Source: JAPOUP01 sp965201085
GTDB taxonomy: Bacteria; Pseudomonadota; Alphaproteobacteria; Rhodobacterales; Rhodobacteraceae
NCBI GenBank assembly: GCA_965201085.1
Contig: CBDAVS010000042.1
Span: forward strand, 75,915-139,914
Length of the DNA: 64,000 bases
Direction of reading: 5' to 3'
The stretch's first letter is position 1. Each line of letters begins with the position of its first letter. The notes under the pieces were generated by a model that was given only the letters and a program-made list of their open reading frames with translations, did not search any database and had not been told where the DNA came from. Below are positions 49,040-58,131 of the stretch, in pieces. The translations under genes were made by a program, and so were the position numbers.

Positions 49040-50010
49040 CCCGGGCGCCCGTAGCGCTGACAATCGGTGAACCTGCGGGAATCGGCCCCGAGATAACGGC
49101 GGGCGCATGGGCCGCGCTGCGTGATGAAATTCCTTTTTTTTGGATCGGCGATCCACGGGCGCTTCCTGAAGGCACCCCCTGGCGTGAAGTCACGGATCCC
49201 GTCCAGGCAGTTTCCATCATGCCGGACGCCCTACCCGTCCTCCACCATGAATTCACCGGTTCGCTCAAACCCGGCAGAGCCGATCGGACGAACGCCCCGA
49301 GCGTCATCGAGGTGATCGCCCGCGCGGTTGAACTCACCATGTCAGGCAACGCTTCGGCGGTCTGCACCTGTCCGATCAACAAGAAGGCCCTGAAGGACGG
49401 AGCCGGATTCGCGTTTCCGGGCCATACCGAATACCTTGCCAGTCTAGGTGAGGCCAAGCGACCAGTGATGATGCTCGTTTCCGATACGCTGCGTGTCGTG
49501 CCGACGACCATCCATATTCCCCTAGCCGACGTACCAAACGCCCTGACCACAGATCTGTTGGAAGACACCATCCGCGTCTGCCACGAAAGTCTGAGGCGCA
49601 GATTCGCCATCGAGGCGCCCCGTCTCGCGGTCTGCGGACTGAATCCGCATGCGGGGGAAGGAGGGTCGATCGGCAACGAGGACATCCGGATCATCGAACC
49701 CGTCGTCGCGAAGCTTGCCGGAGAGGGCATATCGATCAGGGGCCCATATCCGGCCGATACAATGTTTCACGACCGCGCCCGTTCGGGTTATGACGCCGTG
49801 GTGGCGATGTATCACGATCAGGCGTTGATCCCGGTAAAGACGTTGGGATTTGACACAGCGGTCAATGTTACGCTTGGCCTTCCCTTCGTGCGAACCTCTC
49901 CGGACCACGGGACGGCTTTCGACATCGCCGGAAAGGGGCTGGCACGACCGTCAAGCCTCATCGAGGCGATAGGTATGGCACACGAAATTTCCTCCGTCCC
50001 CGACACTTGA
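49036..50010 (+). CDS. pdxA: 4-hydroxythreonine-4-phosphate dehydrogenase (PdxA)
   Basis: 324 residues. The family start PVALTIGEPAGIGPEI is clear. Metal-binding and substrate motifs are FPGHTEYLA, VAMYHDQALIPVKTLGF and RTSPDHGTAFDIAGKG, and CGLNPHAGEGG lies between. It catalyses an NAD-dependent oxidation in the DXP-dependent vitamin B6 pathway. The surA-pdxA-rsmA order is widely conserved in proteobacteria, and the surA overlap shows co-translation. Confidence 0.95.
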   Translation: MTRAPVALTIGEPAGIGPEITAGAWAALRDEIPFFWIGDPRALPEGTPWREVTDPVQAVSIMPDALPVLHHEFTGSLKPGRADRTNAPSVIEVIARAVELTMSGNASAVCTCPINKKALKDGAGFAFPGHTEYLASLGEAKRPVMMLVSDTLRVVPTTIHIPLADVPNALTTDLLEDTIRVCHESLRRRFAIEAPRLAVCGLNPHAGEGGSIGNEDIRIIEPVVAKLAGEGISIRGPYPADTMFHDRARSGYDAVVAMYHDQALIPVKTLGFDTAVNVTLGLPFVRTSPDHGTAFDIAGKGLARPSSLIEAIGMAHEISSVPDT

Positions 50011-50116
50011 TGATGGCCCCGTCCGACGCCATTCCCTCGCTTTCCTTCGCTAGAGAATTTAAGGAGATCGAACCGGCGCAGTCCAAGGGAACGGCAACCG
50101 TTGGAAGTGCGGCACC

Positions 50117-50968
50117 TTGAGCGCAACCGACGGTCTTCCGCCTCTTCGCGAGGTGATAGCCACGCATGGCCTTCGGGCTAGGAAGTCGCTTGGCCAGAAT
50201 TTCATCATGGATATGAACCTGACGGCCCGGATCGCGCGGACCGCCGGAGATCTGTCGAATATGGACGTTCTGGAAATCGGGCCAGGTCCTGGAGGGCTTA
50301 CGCGGGGTGTTCTCGGCGAAGGGGCCCGCCGGGTGGTGGTGGTAGAAAAGGATGCGCGATGTCTGCCCGCCCTGCGCGAAATCGCCACCGCCTATCCGAA
50401 ACGCATGGAGATCATTCACGGTGATGCGCTCAAGAACGATCCGCTGGAACGGTTGGAGCCACCGATCGGCGTGATCGCGAACCTTCCCTATAACATCGCG
50501 ACCCGCCTATTGCAACACTGGCTGTCTCCACCATACTGGCCTCCACGATGGAGCGGCCTGACCCTCATGTTCCAACATGAAGTCGCCCAACGGATCGTCG
50601 CCGGACCGGGTAACGGATCCTACGGTAGACTTTCGGTTTTCGCACAGTCGCGGTGTAAAGCCCGTATCGAGATGATGCTTCCACCCGACGTGTTCACCCC
50701 AAGGCCAAAGGTGCGTTCCGCCGTCGTTCATCTCTACCCGTTGGAAAAACCGTGGTTCGATCCCAATTCACCCATTCTGGAGCGCGTCGTGGCAAAGGCA
50801 TTCAACCAACGCAGAAAGATGCTGCGAACCGCATTGAATGGCGTGGCACCGGATATTGATCGGATACTTGAACGGGTAGGGCTTCGCCCCACACTTCGCG
50901 CGGAGGAGGTATCCGTCGAACAATTCTGCGCCCTCGCCGATCACCTCGCAGATTCGGCGGCGTCGTAG
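50117..50968 (+). CDS. rsmA: 16S rRNA (adenine1518-N6/adenine1519-N6)-dimethyltransferase RsmA (KsgA)
   Basis: 283 residues. The SAM-binding motif VLEIGPGPGGLTRGVL, the acidic VVVEKDARCLPAL, HGDAL and the catalytic NLPYNIAT are all present, with the family N-terminus ATHGLRARKSLGQNFIMD. It dimethylates two adjacent adenines near the 3' end of 16S rRNA during late small-subunit assembly. The start is probably the TTG at 50117. A 106-base gap separates it from pdxA, unlike the tight overlaps before. It converges with the minus-strand DUF4167 gene. Confidence 0.93.
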   Translation: MSATDGLPPLREVIATHGLRARKSLGQNFIMDMNLTARIARTAGDLSNMDVLEIGPGPGGLTRGVLGEGARRVVVVEKDARCLPALREIATAYPKRMEIIHGDALKNDPLERLEPPIGVIANLPYNIATRLLQHWLSPPYWPPRWSGLTLMFQHEVAQRIVAGPGNGSYGRLSVFAQSRCKARIEMMLPPDVFTPRPKVRSAVVHLYPLEKPWFDPNSPILERVVAKAFNQRRKMLRTALNGVAPDIDRILERVGLRPTLRAEEVSVEQFCALADHLADSAAS

Positions 50969-51012
50969 ATCAGCGATCGATCGAAGAACCAAACCCTGCG
51001 ACCCAAAGCGTA

Positions 51013-51567
51013 CTATTGCGTCGCTCCGGCCATCTCGTTCCCGACTGCCCTGGCATTGTCAGTCCGGCGTCTTGACTTCGGGCGTTGTGCGCCAGCGGTC
51101 GGTGGACCCTCGGGGGTCTCGACGAGTCCGGTGGCATCTTCGGTGATATCGATCACCTCGATATCCCGATCGGGAAGCGTTGGCTTGTCGGCGTCCCGCT
51201 CCGGTGCGCTCTCCTGCTGTCTGTGCCCATTGGGCAGCGCCTGCTGCTCTTCCCGTCTTGCCGCCCGTTGCTGCTGGCGTTCCCGGTGCTGGGCTTCCTG
51301 AATCTCGCGCCGAGCCTCCTGCTCGCGCATCGCATCGGCCAACATTCGCGTGTAATGCTCGGCGTGCTGCTGGAAATTTTCCGTGGCGACACGGTCGCCG
51401 CTCAACTGGGCATCACGGGCGAGTTGGTTGTATTTATCGATGATCTGCTGCGGTGTTCCACGCACTTTGCCCTCCGGACCGGAACTGTCGAATACACGAT
51501 TGACGATATTACCGATGGAACGGTTGCGATTCATCTTCGACCGCGAGCGCTGCTTGGACGATCTCAT
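51013..51567 (-). CDS. DUF4167-domain protein
   Basis: 184 residues. The N-terminal DUF4167 domain reads NRNRSIGNIVNRVFDSSGPE with VRGTPQQIIDKYNQLARDAQ and then FQQHAEHYTRML. It is followed by a long charged, glutamine/arginine-rich, probably disordered and partly coiled segment. The family is nearly restricted to alphaproteobacteria and is usually next to prmC and prfA, as here. A role in RNA or ribosome biology is suspected from its neighbours, but function is not established. There is a 227-base gap to prmC upstream. Confidence 0.9.
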   Translation of the reverse strand: MRSSKQRSRSKMNRNRSIGNIVNRVFDSSGPEGKVRGTPQQIIDKYNQLARDAQLSGDRVATENFQQHAEHYTRMLADAMREQEARREIQEAQHRERQQQRAARREEQQALPNGHRQQESAPERDADKPTLPDRDIEVIDITEDATGLVETPEGPPTAGAQRPKSRRRTDNARAVGNEMAGATQ

Positions 51568-51794
51568 TGTGTTTGCTATCCAGCCTTTGGTTTGGCTTTG
51601 CCTGACCCCTGCCTAGTGCCTGTCTGCGCGGGTATCGCGCCAGGGGTCACTCGATTCCTGGATTAGAAGCGCCGGGGATACTTGAAACCTCTCCCCACGC
51701 TTTCATCACAATATACGGTTGCGGATGTCGGCAAGACAAGACGAAAACCGCAAATTTTTCCGAAAAAGTAAAGGAATTGCGACTTTGCCGCACC
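51568..51794. other. Gap between prmC and the DUF4167 gene
   Basis: About 230 bases, on the upstream side of the minus-strand DUF4167 gene. It includes an A/T-rich stretch (AAATTTTTCCGAAAAAG near 51751) that may hold its promoter. No ORF of note. Confidence 0.3.
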
Positions 51795-52637
51795 TCATAG
51801 CATCATCTTCCCGCTCACGACCCTGTCACGACCGTCAAAATCCTTATGAACAGTCACGTCGATCAGGCCGGTCTCCATGAACATCCGTGACATGGCCGCT
51901 CCCTGGCTTGGTCCTATTTCAACCAAAACAAAGCCACCGGGTTCCAGATACCGCGTCAGGTCTGTCCTGATCGACTTAAATGCGGACAGTCCGTCAGCAC
52001 CATCGGTCAACGCGATCGCCGGGTCATAAAGCCGAACCTCGGGCTCAAGGGTGTCGAATTCAGTGGCCGTCACATAAGGTGGATTCGAAACGATAATATC
52101 GAAGCTTCCCGTAACCCATTCGAACCAGTCGGAGCGTAAGGTTCGCAGTCGCCGTTCAACACCGGCATTGAAAGCGTTCGCATACGCCGTTTCGAGCGCT
52201 TGGGGTGAGATGTCCGTCGCAAGCGCGACCGCGTCACGCCATTCGGTCAACAGAGACACCGCGATGATGCCGCTTCCGGTCCCCAAATCAAGGATCCGAT
52301 GGCGCGGTCCCTCCCGCAACGCGGTCGCGATCAGTATTTCGGTTTCGGGTCTGGGATCCAGCACATGGGGAGAAACGAGAAATTCCCGCCCCCAGAACAG
52401 TCGTCGGGACAGGATTCTGCTCACCGGCTTCCGTGCGATACGTTGCCTGATGAACATCTTGAACCGTCGTAGGGCGGAGACCGGCATGGGGTCTTCGGCG
52501 ATGAGCATGACGCGATCAGCAGTGACCTCGAGCGCCGCCGCCATAAGCGCCCGCGAATCCCTGGCCGCCGAATCCACTCCCGCTTCGCTAAGACATGCCG
52601 TCGCTTCCATCAGGGCGGTTCGAACCGATCGCGTCAC
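51795..52637 (-). CDS. prmC: Peptide chain release factor N5-glutamine methyltransferase (PrmC)
   Basis: 280 residues. An N-terminal helical domain (DSRALMAAALEV) precedes the methyltransferase domain with SAM motif ILDLGTGSGIIAVSLL and the signature NPPYVT. The segment VSRILSRRLFWGREFLVSPHVLDPRPETEIL (read in two parts) is typical. It methylates the GGQ glutamine of RF1 and RF2. It overlaps prfA by four bases (ATGA) and is translated after it, the standard arrangement. Confidence 0.94.
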   Translation of the reverse strand: MTRSVRTALMEATACLSEAGVDSAARDSRALMAAALEVTADRVMLIAEDPMPVSALRRFKMFIRQRIARKPVSRILSRRLFWGREFLVSPHVLDPRPETEILIATALREGPRHRILDLGTGSGIIAVSLLTEWRDAVALATDISPQALETAYANAFNAGVERRLRTLRSDWFEWVTGSFDIIVSNPPYVTATEFDTLEPEVRLYDPAIALTDGADGLSAFKSIRTDLTRYLEPGGFVLVEIGPSQGAAMSRMFMETGLIDVTVHKDFDGRDRVVSGKMML

Positions 52638-53683
52638 AAATTCGCTTCGGCAAGTTTGATCGCCTGTTCATCGGCGGCGAGCGCATCGATGATATCGTCC
52701 AGATCTCCCTGCATGATCTGGTCGAGTCGGTAGAGCGTGAGGTTGATGCGATGATCGCTCAAACGACCCTGCGGAAAGTTATATGTGCGGATACGCTCGC
52801 TGCGGTCGCCGGAGCCAACCTGCGACCGTCGGTCGGCGGAGCGTTCGGCGATCGCTTTCCGTCTCTGCGTGTCGTAAAGACGTGAGCGCAGCACCTGCAT
52901 GGCGATTTCGCGGTTTCGGTGCTGTGATTTCTCCGAGGATGTCACAACGGTTCCCGTGGGCAGATGTGTGATCCTGACCGCTGAATCTGTTTTATTGACG
53001 TGCTGCCCCCCTGCACCGCTGGCGCGCATGGTATCGATACGCAGGTCGGAAGGCTCGATCCTGACGTCGACGTCGCGTGCTTCGGGCAGCACCGCAACCG
53101 TTGCCGCCGACGTGTGAATCCGCCCGCTGGATTCGGTTGCCGGAACCCGCTGAACCCTATGGACTCCGCTTTCGTATTTCAGGCGCGCGAAAACCCCCTG
53201 ACCCTGGACGTTGATCACCGCCTCTCGGATTCCGCCGATCTCGGTGGGCTGTTCCTCGATCGATTCAAAGCTCCAGCCCTTGGCTTCGGCGTATCGTTCG
53301 TACATGCGCAATAGATCGGCGGCGAAAAGCGCCGCTTCCTCTCCACCGGTTCCCGGGCGGATCTCGAGGATCGCGGATCCGGCATCCGCAGTATCCCGGG
53401 GCAGCAATGTGACACGAAGGGAGCACTCGACGGTCGGGAGCCTCTCCTGCAAGGCGGTGAGTTCCTCGCGCGCGAGTGTCGCTAGTTCCGGATCCACGAG
53501 CATCGTCTCAGCCTCAGCTATTCCGTCAAGCAGATTGTTGTATTCCCTGATCTTGGTCACGATCGGACGTAATTCGGCATATTCCCTGCCGAGCGCGGCG
53601 ATATCTCCCTGCCCATCAGCCATCGCCGCCTCGACATATTCGAGCCGCTCCGTAATCCGCGCGAGTTTGTCCTTGGGTATCAT
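52634..53683 (-). CDS. prfA: Peptide chain release factor 1
   Basis: 349 residues from the ATG at 53683 (MIPKDKLARITERLEYVEAA), the usual RF1 start; the open frame extends 54 codons further upstream without support. The RASGAGGQHVNKTDSAVRI block holds the catalytic GGQ, and the codon-recognition region lies around QVQGQGVFARL to GVHRVQRVPATESSGRIHTS. It terminates translation at UAA and UAG. The methyltransferase for its GGQ is encoded immediately downstream. Confidence 0.96.
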   Translation of the reverse strand: MIPKDKLARITERLEYVEAAMADGQGDIAALGREYAELRPIVTKIREYNNLLDGIAEAETMLVDPELATLAREELTALQERLPTVECSLRVTLLPRDTADAGSAILEIRPGTGGEEAALFAADLLRMYERYAEAKGWSFESIEEQPTEIGGIREAVINVQGQGVFARLKYESGVHRVQRVPATESSGRIHTSAATVAVLPEARDVDVRIEPSDLRIDTMRASGAGGQHVNKTDSAVRITHLPTGTVVTSSEKSQHRNREIAMQVLRSRLYDTQRRKAIAERSADRRSQVGSGDRSERIRTYNFPQGRLSDHRINLTLYRLDQIMQGDLDDIIDALAADEQAIKLAEANL

Positions 53684-53849
53684 GAAGCTGCATTGCCGAA
53701 AGGTTCCCTGGTGGTCAAGGTTCTCGCGACCGTCGGAAAGGCCGGATTGCCGGGAAACCACCGGCGTTCCGGCCATTGTCACGCCGTGTGAATCCCCTTT
53801 TCCAGCGAGACGGTCGGAATTCCAGGTCAAGCGGGAGTCCTCCACCGCC

Positions 53850-54833
53850 TCATTCGGGTGAAGGTCGCCTCGTCCAGCACCAGAGGCAGATCAACTCCAC
53901 GACGGCATGGGCACCGGCAATGGCTGTGGCGCCGCTGGTATCGAAAGGTGGCGACACCTCGACCACATCGCCCCCGACGACATGAATCCCGGCAAGGCGG
54001 CGCAGGATCGCAGCCGTCTGCCAGCTCGCCAACCCGCCCCAGACCGGCGTGCCCGTGCCGGGTGCGAAACCGGGGTCAAGCACATCGATGTCGAACGTAA
54101 TATAGGTGGGCGCATCTCCGACAATGCCCAGAATCCTGTCGGTCACCGCCTGAGGCCCGGTCGCGTGCACTTCCTGCGCGTCGATTATCGCAATTCCGAG
54201 AGTGTCGGGATTATCGGTACGGATGCCAACCTGCACCGATCGCTTCACGTCGATCAGCCCTTCCTTGGCCGCCTTGTAGAACATTGTTCCGTGATCGAAG
54301 CGCCGTGGATCCATGTCCGCCCAGGTATCGGTATGCGCGTCGAACTGGACCAAAGCGATGGGATGGCCAATCCGCTCGACCTGGGCCCTCAGGCAGGGGT
54401 GCGAAATCGAATGATCGCCGCCGATGGAGATGCAACCGGTCCCCTGATCAAGGATACCGCCGATATGCGCCTCGATCACGGCGGACACATCCGCCGGAAC
54501 CGCATAGTCAAACGCCAGATCTCCGTAATCCGCGATGGCAAATTCGCTTAGCGCGTCGAAACCCCATCCATAGGGGGAGTCGGGCGCCTGAAGCGCGCTT
54601 GCCTCGCGGATGGCTCGTGGTCCGAAACGCGCCCCGGGTCTGTTCGTCACGGACTGGTCATAGGGAATGCCGGTGACGGCAAGGTCCACATCTGACAGAT
54701 CCTTGGTGTAGCGACGTCGCAGGAATGAGGTGATCCCAGCGAACGTGTTCTCGTTCGACAGACCCGTGAGCCCTTCGCGCATCAGAGCGGTGTCCACCTG
54801 TGTCCGAGCATCCTCCAGCGCCAATTCAATCAC
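53850..54833 (-). CDS. speB: Agmatinase-family ureohydrolase
   Basis: 327 residues. The binuclear manganese motifs of ureohydrolases are present: ISIGGDHSIS, VQFDAHTDTW and TFDIDVLDPGFAPGTGTP. The family member is nearest to agmatinase (agmatine to putrescine and urea), but guanidino-acid hydrolases share these motifs, so the substrate is uncertain. The last 15 residues (CLWCWTRRPSPE) are unusual for the family and may reflect a local frameshift or an altered stop. It starts 23 bases after the M20 hydrolase gene and probably shares its transcript. Confidence 0.85.
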   Translation of the reverse strand: MIELALEDARTQVDTALMREGLTGLSNENTFAGITSFLRRRYTKDLSDVDLAVTGIPYDQSVTNRPGARFGPRAIREASALQAPDSPYGWGFDALSEFAIADYGDLAFDYAVPADVSAVIEAHIGGILDQGTGCISIGGDHSISHPCLRAQVERIGHPIALVQFDAHTDTWADMDPRRFDHGTMFYKAAKEGLIDVKRSVQVGIRTDNPDTLGIAIIDAQEVHATGPQAVTDRILGIVGDAPTYITFDIDVLDPGFAPGTGTPVWGGLASWQTAAILRRLAGIHVVGGDVVEVSPPFDTSGATAIAGAHAVVELICLWCWTRRPSPE

Positions 54834-54856
54834 TCCTTTTCCGACGCGCGCATCAC

Positions 54857-56020
54857 CTATTCAATAGGCAGTGCCCTCTCCACCAGCCGTGAGAAGAACG
54901 ACGCTCCGATCGGTGCGATTCCATCGTTGAAGTCATAGGCCGGATGGTGACAGAAAGGTGTATCCCCCTGCCCCAGAAACAGATATGCACCGGGACGCGC
55001 TTCCAACATATAGCTGAAGTCCTCCGCACCCATCTCCCGCGAGACATTCCGCGTCACCCGCTCGGCGCCTACGATTTCCGCCGCGACATCGGCGGCGAAT
55101 TCCGCGCAAGCCGCATCGTTGACCGTCGCGGGATAGCCTTCGTGGAATTTCAGAGCGGTGCTGACGCGGAATGCCGATTCATGACCTTCAACGATTTCCT
55201 TTATCCGCCGGAACGCCATCTCCCTCACTTTCCTTTCGAATGTCCGGATCGTTCCGGAAAACGCCGCGTTGGCTGGAACGATGTTATTGGCCGTCCCGGC
55301 ATGGAGCTGCGTTACCGATATGACCAGTTCCTCCAACGGCATGTGGTTGCGGCTTATGATGGTCTGAATCGCCTGTACCATCGCGACCGCAGCGGGAATC
55401 GGATCGACCGCTTCATGCGGCCATGCCGCATGACCTCCTTTTCCCGTGACTTTCACCTCGAATTCATCCACCGCCGCCATTATCGGTCCGGGCGTAGTGT
55501 AAAAATCACCCTGTGAATAGGTGGGCGCATTGTGAACGGCGAATATCCGCGTCACACCAAATCGATCCAGCACGCCTTCGCGCACCATGACTTCACCGCC
55601 GCCGCCACTTTCCTCCGCCGGTTGGAACAGCAATAGCGCCCTACCCCGGAAATTCCGCGTCTCGGCGAGATATTTCGCGGCACCGAGAAGCATTGTCGTA
55701 TGTCCGTCATGGCCACAGGCATGCATCACGCCGGGAGTCACGCTTGCGTAATCGGCACCGGATTCCTCCTCGATAGGCAGTGCGTCCATATCGGCGCGAA
55801 GCCCGATCGTCGGTCCGCTACCCTGCCCCTCGATCACCGCGGCGATGCCGGTGGTTGCGATTCCCTCATGAACCTCATCCACACCGAGCCCACGTAGCTT
55901 TTCGGCCACGAAAGCCGCTGATTTCCGGCAATCGAACCCAAGTTCAGGATTACGATGCAGCCAGCGTCGCCATTCCACCATTTCACCGGCATAGTCGCCA
56001 ATGCGGCTGATGATTGGCAT
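54857..56020 (-). CDS. M20-family amidohydrolase (hippurate hydrolase/IAA-amino acid hydrolase-like)
   Basis: 387 residues of the M20D family. LRADMDALPI, MHACGHDGHTTMLLGAA, FQPAEESGGGG and MGAEDFSYMLEARPGAYLFLG hold the metal ligands and catalytic glutamate; GKGGHAAWPHEAVDPI is the lid-domain signature. It removes acyl groups from amino acids or cleaves small peptides. The ATG at 56020, preceded by GGAGTCC, gives the normal start; the frame runs upstream without support. It is divergent from mazG, 67 bases apart, and upstream of the ureohydrolase gene. Confidence 0.88.
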   Translation of the reverse strand: MPIISRIGDYAGEMVEWRRWLHRNPELGFDCRKSAAFVAEKLRGLGVDEVHEGIATTGIAAVIEGQGSGPTIGLRADMDALPIEEESGADYASVTPGVMHACGHDGHTTMLLGAAKYLAETRNFRGRALLLFQPAEESGGGGEVMVREGVLDRFGVTRIFAVHNAPTYSQGDFYTTPGPIMAAVDEFEVKVTGKGGHAAWPHEAVDPIPAAVAMVQAIQTIISRNHMPLEELVISVTQLHAGTANNIVPANAAFSGTIRTFERKVREMAFRRIKEIVEGHESAFRVSTALKFHEGYPATVNDAACAEFAADVAAEIVGAERVTRNVSREMGAEDFSYMLEARPGAYLFLGQGDTPFCHHPAYDFNDGIAPIGASFFSRLVERALPIE

Positions 56021-56087
56021 TACTGGACTCCTTTCACTCATTTCCGTATGATCGATCCGGATTTTCCACAGATCGAGAGAGGCGGCA

Positions 56088-56915
56088 ATGGGAATCGACC
56101 GCGATCTCGCGGCGGGCATCCCGAAGTCCGGGATCTCTCGCCTTCTATACATCATGCGGCGGCTTCGCGATCCCGAAACCGGCTGCCCATGGGATATCGA
56201 ACAGACATTCGCGAGCATCGCGCCCTATACCATCGAGGAAGCCTACGAGGTCGCCGACACGATCGAACGGGAAGACTGGGATGGACTAGAAGACGAGCTC
56301 GGAGACCTTCTTCTACAGACTGTCTACCATGCAACGATTGGCGAGGAGGCTGGATTCTTCGATTTCGACTGCATCGCCGAACGAATTTCTGATAAGATGG
56401 TGGAGCGGCATCCACATATCTTCGGGGGCGAGGACCGAAACAAAAGCGCAGATGAACAGACCCGCGACTGGGAGACCGCCAAGGCGAAGGAACGCACGGC
56501 GAAGGGTGTCCAAGGCGTGCTCGACGGTGTCGCGATGGGACTCCCCGCGCTTTTGAGGGCGACCAAGCTCCAGAAGCGCGCGGCCCGCGCTGGCTTCGAC
56601 TGGCCCGATGCAGGTCAGGTCGTCTCGAAGGTCGCGGAGGAAGCGGCTGAATTGGTCGAAGCCCGAAATTCCGGCGACGGCGAAAAAATATTCGAGGAAT
56701 TCGGTGACTTACTGTTTACTCTGGTGAACCTTGCCCGTCATCTCGACATGGATGCCGAAGCCGCCCTGCGGTCGGCGAACGAAAAATTCACCCGTCGGTT
56801 CGGTGTGATCGAAGCGCGGCTTGCTGAACGGGGGAAACGCCCGCAGGATACCGACCTTGCTGAATTGGATGCGCTCTGGGATTCGGTCAAATCCAGCGAT
56901 CATCTCACCAGCTGA
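56088..56915 (+). CDS. mazG: Nucleoside triphosphate pyrophosphohydrolase MazG
   Basis: 275 residues with two MazG repeats. The first carries CPWDIEQTFASIAPYTIEEAYEVADTI (read in two parts) and the magnesium motif LEDELGDLLLQ. The linker RHPHIFG with DRNKSADEQTRDWETAKAKER follows, then the second repeat with EEAAELVEARNS and FEEFGDLLFTLVNLARHL. It removes abnormal NTPs and affects ppGpp-linked stress responses. GAGAGG precedes the ATG at 56088. Confidence 0.94.
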   Translation: MGIDRDLAAGIPKSGISRLLYIMRRLRDPETGCPWDIEQTFASIAPYTIEEAYEVADTIEREDWDGLEDELGDLLLQTVYHATIGEEAGFFDFDCIAERISDKMVERHPHIFGGEDRNKSADEQTRDWETAKAKERTAKGVQGVLDGVAMGLPALLRATKLQKRAARAGFDWPDAGQVVSKVAEEAAELVEARNSGDGEKIFEEFGDLLFTLVNLARHLDMDAEAALRSANEKFTRRFGVIEARLAERGKRPQDTDLAELDALWDSVKSSDHLTS

Positions 56916-57015
56916 CGCTCTGGCGCGGTCGGCGGGCTTCGAAAACGCAGACGACCGAGGCGAATTGGTCTCGGACGGCTCAAGGTGCCTGGTATAACGG
57001 ACAGGATAGGATTCC

Positions 57016-57951
57016 ATGCCCGAGAAAATCATCATCGATACCGATCCGGGGCAGGACGATGCCGTCGCCATACTTCTGGCACTCGCATCACCCGAGCTTG
57101 AAGTGGTTGGACTTACGGCGGTGGCGGGCAACGTACCGCTACCACTCACCCAAAAGAACGCGCGCATCGTCTGCGAACTAGCCGGACGTTCGGATGTGCC
57201 GGTCTTCGCTGGCTGCGATCGTCCTCTGAAACGCGACTTGATCACGGCGGAGCATGTCCATGGAAAAAACGGTCTGGACGGAATCGATCTGCCGGATCCC
57301 CATATGCCTTTGCAGGAGCGTCATGCTGTCGACTTCATGATCGACACACTGCGTGAACATCCCGCCAAGTCGATTACACTGTGCCTGCTTGGCCCGCTGA
57401 CCAATGTGGCGACGGCTATTCGTCGCGCTCCGGATTTGGTCAGCAGAATCCGACGGACCGTTCTGATGGGTGGTGCGTATTTTGAGGTAGGCAACATCAC
57501 CCCGACCGCCGAGTTCAACATATTCGTTGACCCCGAAGCGGCTGAGATCGTGTTCGGGTCGGGTGTCGAACTCGTTGTGATGCCACTGGACGTTACCCAC
57601 AAAACCCTCGTCACGAGGCCCCGCATCGAGGCTTTTTGCGGATTGGGCACCAGGGTGGGACATGCAATCGCCGCCTGGACCGAATTCTTCGAAAGATTCG
57701 ATAAGGAAAAATACGCTTCTGAAGGAGCGCCGTTGCACGACCCCACTGTGATCGCCTATCTTCTTGAGCCGGACCTGTTCGCCGGACGCTTCATCAATGT
57801 CGAGATCGAGACTCGATCCGAACTGACCCGAGGAATGACCGTCGCAGACTGGTGGGGTGTAACGGACCGTGCGCCCAACGCCCACTTCATGGGTGATGTA
57901 AATGCGGACGCGTTCTTTGAGCTTCTGACCACACGGATTTCAGAACTGTGA
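57016..57951 (+). CDS. Inosine/uridine-preferring nucleoside hydrolase
   Basis: 311 residues. The calcium-binding signature IIDTDPGQDDAVAILLAL begins the protein; LTAVAGNVPL, LLGPLTNVATAIRRAP and AEFNIFVDPEAAEIVF are further family blocks, and HDPTVIAYLLEPDLF carries the C-terminal aspartate. It hydrolyses the N-glycosidic bond of ribonucleosides for salvage. It starts 100 bases after mazG in the same direction. The precise base preference cannot be read from sequence. Confidence 0.92.
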   Translation: MPEKIIIDTDPGQDDAVAILLALASPELEVVGLTAVAGNVPLPLTQKNARIVCELAGRSDVPVFAGCDRPLKRDLITAEHVHGKNGLDGIDLPDPHMPLQERHAVDFMIDTLREHPAKSITLCLLGPLTNVATAIRRAPDLVSRIRRTVLMGGAYFEVGNITPTAEFNIFVDPEAAEIVFGSGVELVVMPLDVTHKTLVTRPRIEAFCGLGTRVGHAIAAWTEFFERFDKEKYASEGAPLHDPTVIAYLLEPDLFAGRFINVEIETRSELTRGMTVADWWGVTDRAPNAHFMGDVNADAFFELLTTRISEL

Positions 57952-58131
57952 GCGGGTCGAGCTTTACGGCGAATATCACCTACCCGCCGACGGAAATCGA
58001 ATGGCGACACACATCTTATGGAGTGGTTCAATATAAAGGGTCTACAGGGGCAAATTGCACGTTTCGTCCATGAGACGGCAGACGAACCCTTTACTGACAG
58101 AACTTTCCGAACCAAACGTGCCATTTCATCC
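57952..58131. other. Gap between nucleoside hydrolase and IS30 copy C
   Basis: About 180 bases ending in the left ATCC target duplication (58128-58131). No gene found. Confidence 0.3.

Noticed and set aside
51056..51666. Plus-strand ORFs opposite the DUF4167 gene
   Set aside because: The minus-strand protein has the DUF4167 signature and the expected neighbours; the opposite frames have no motif.
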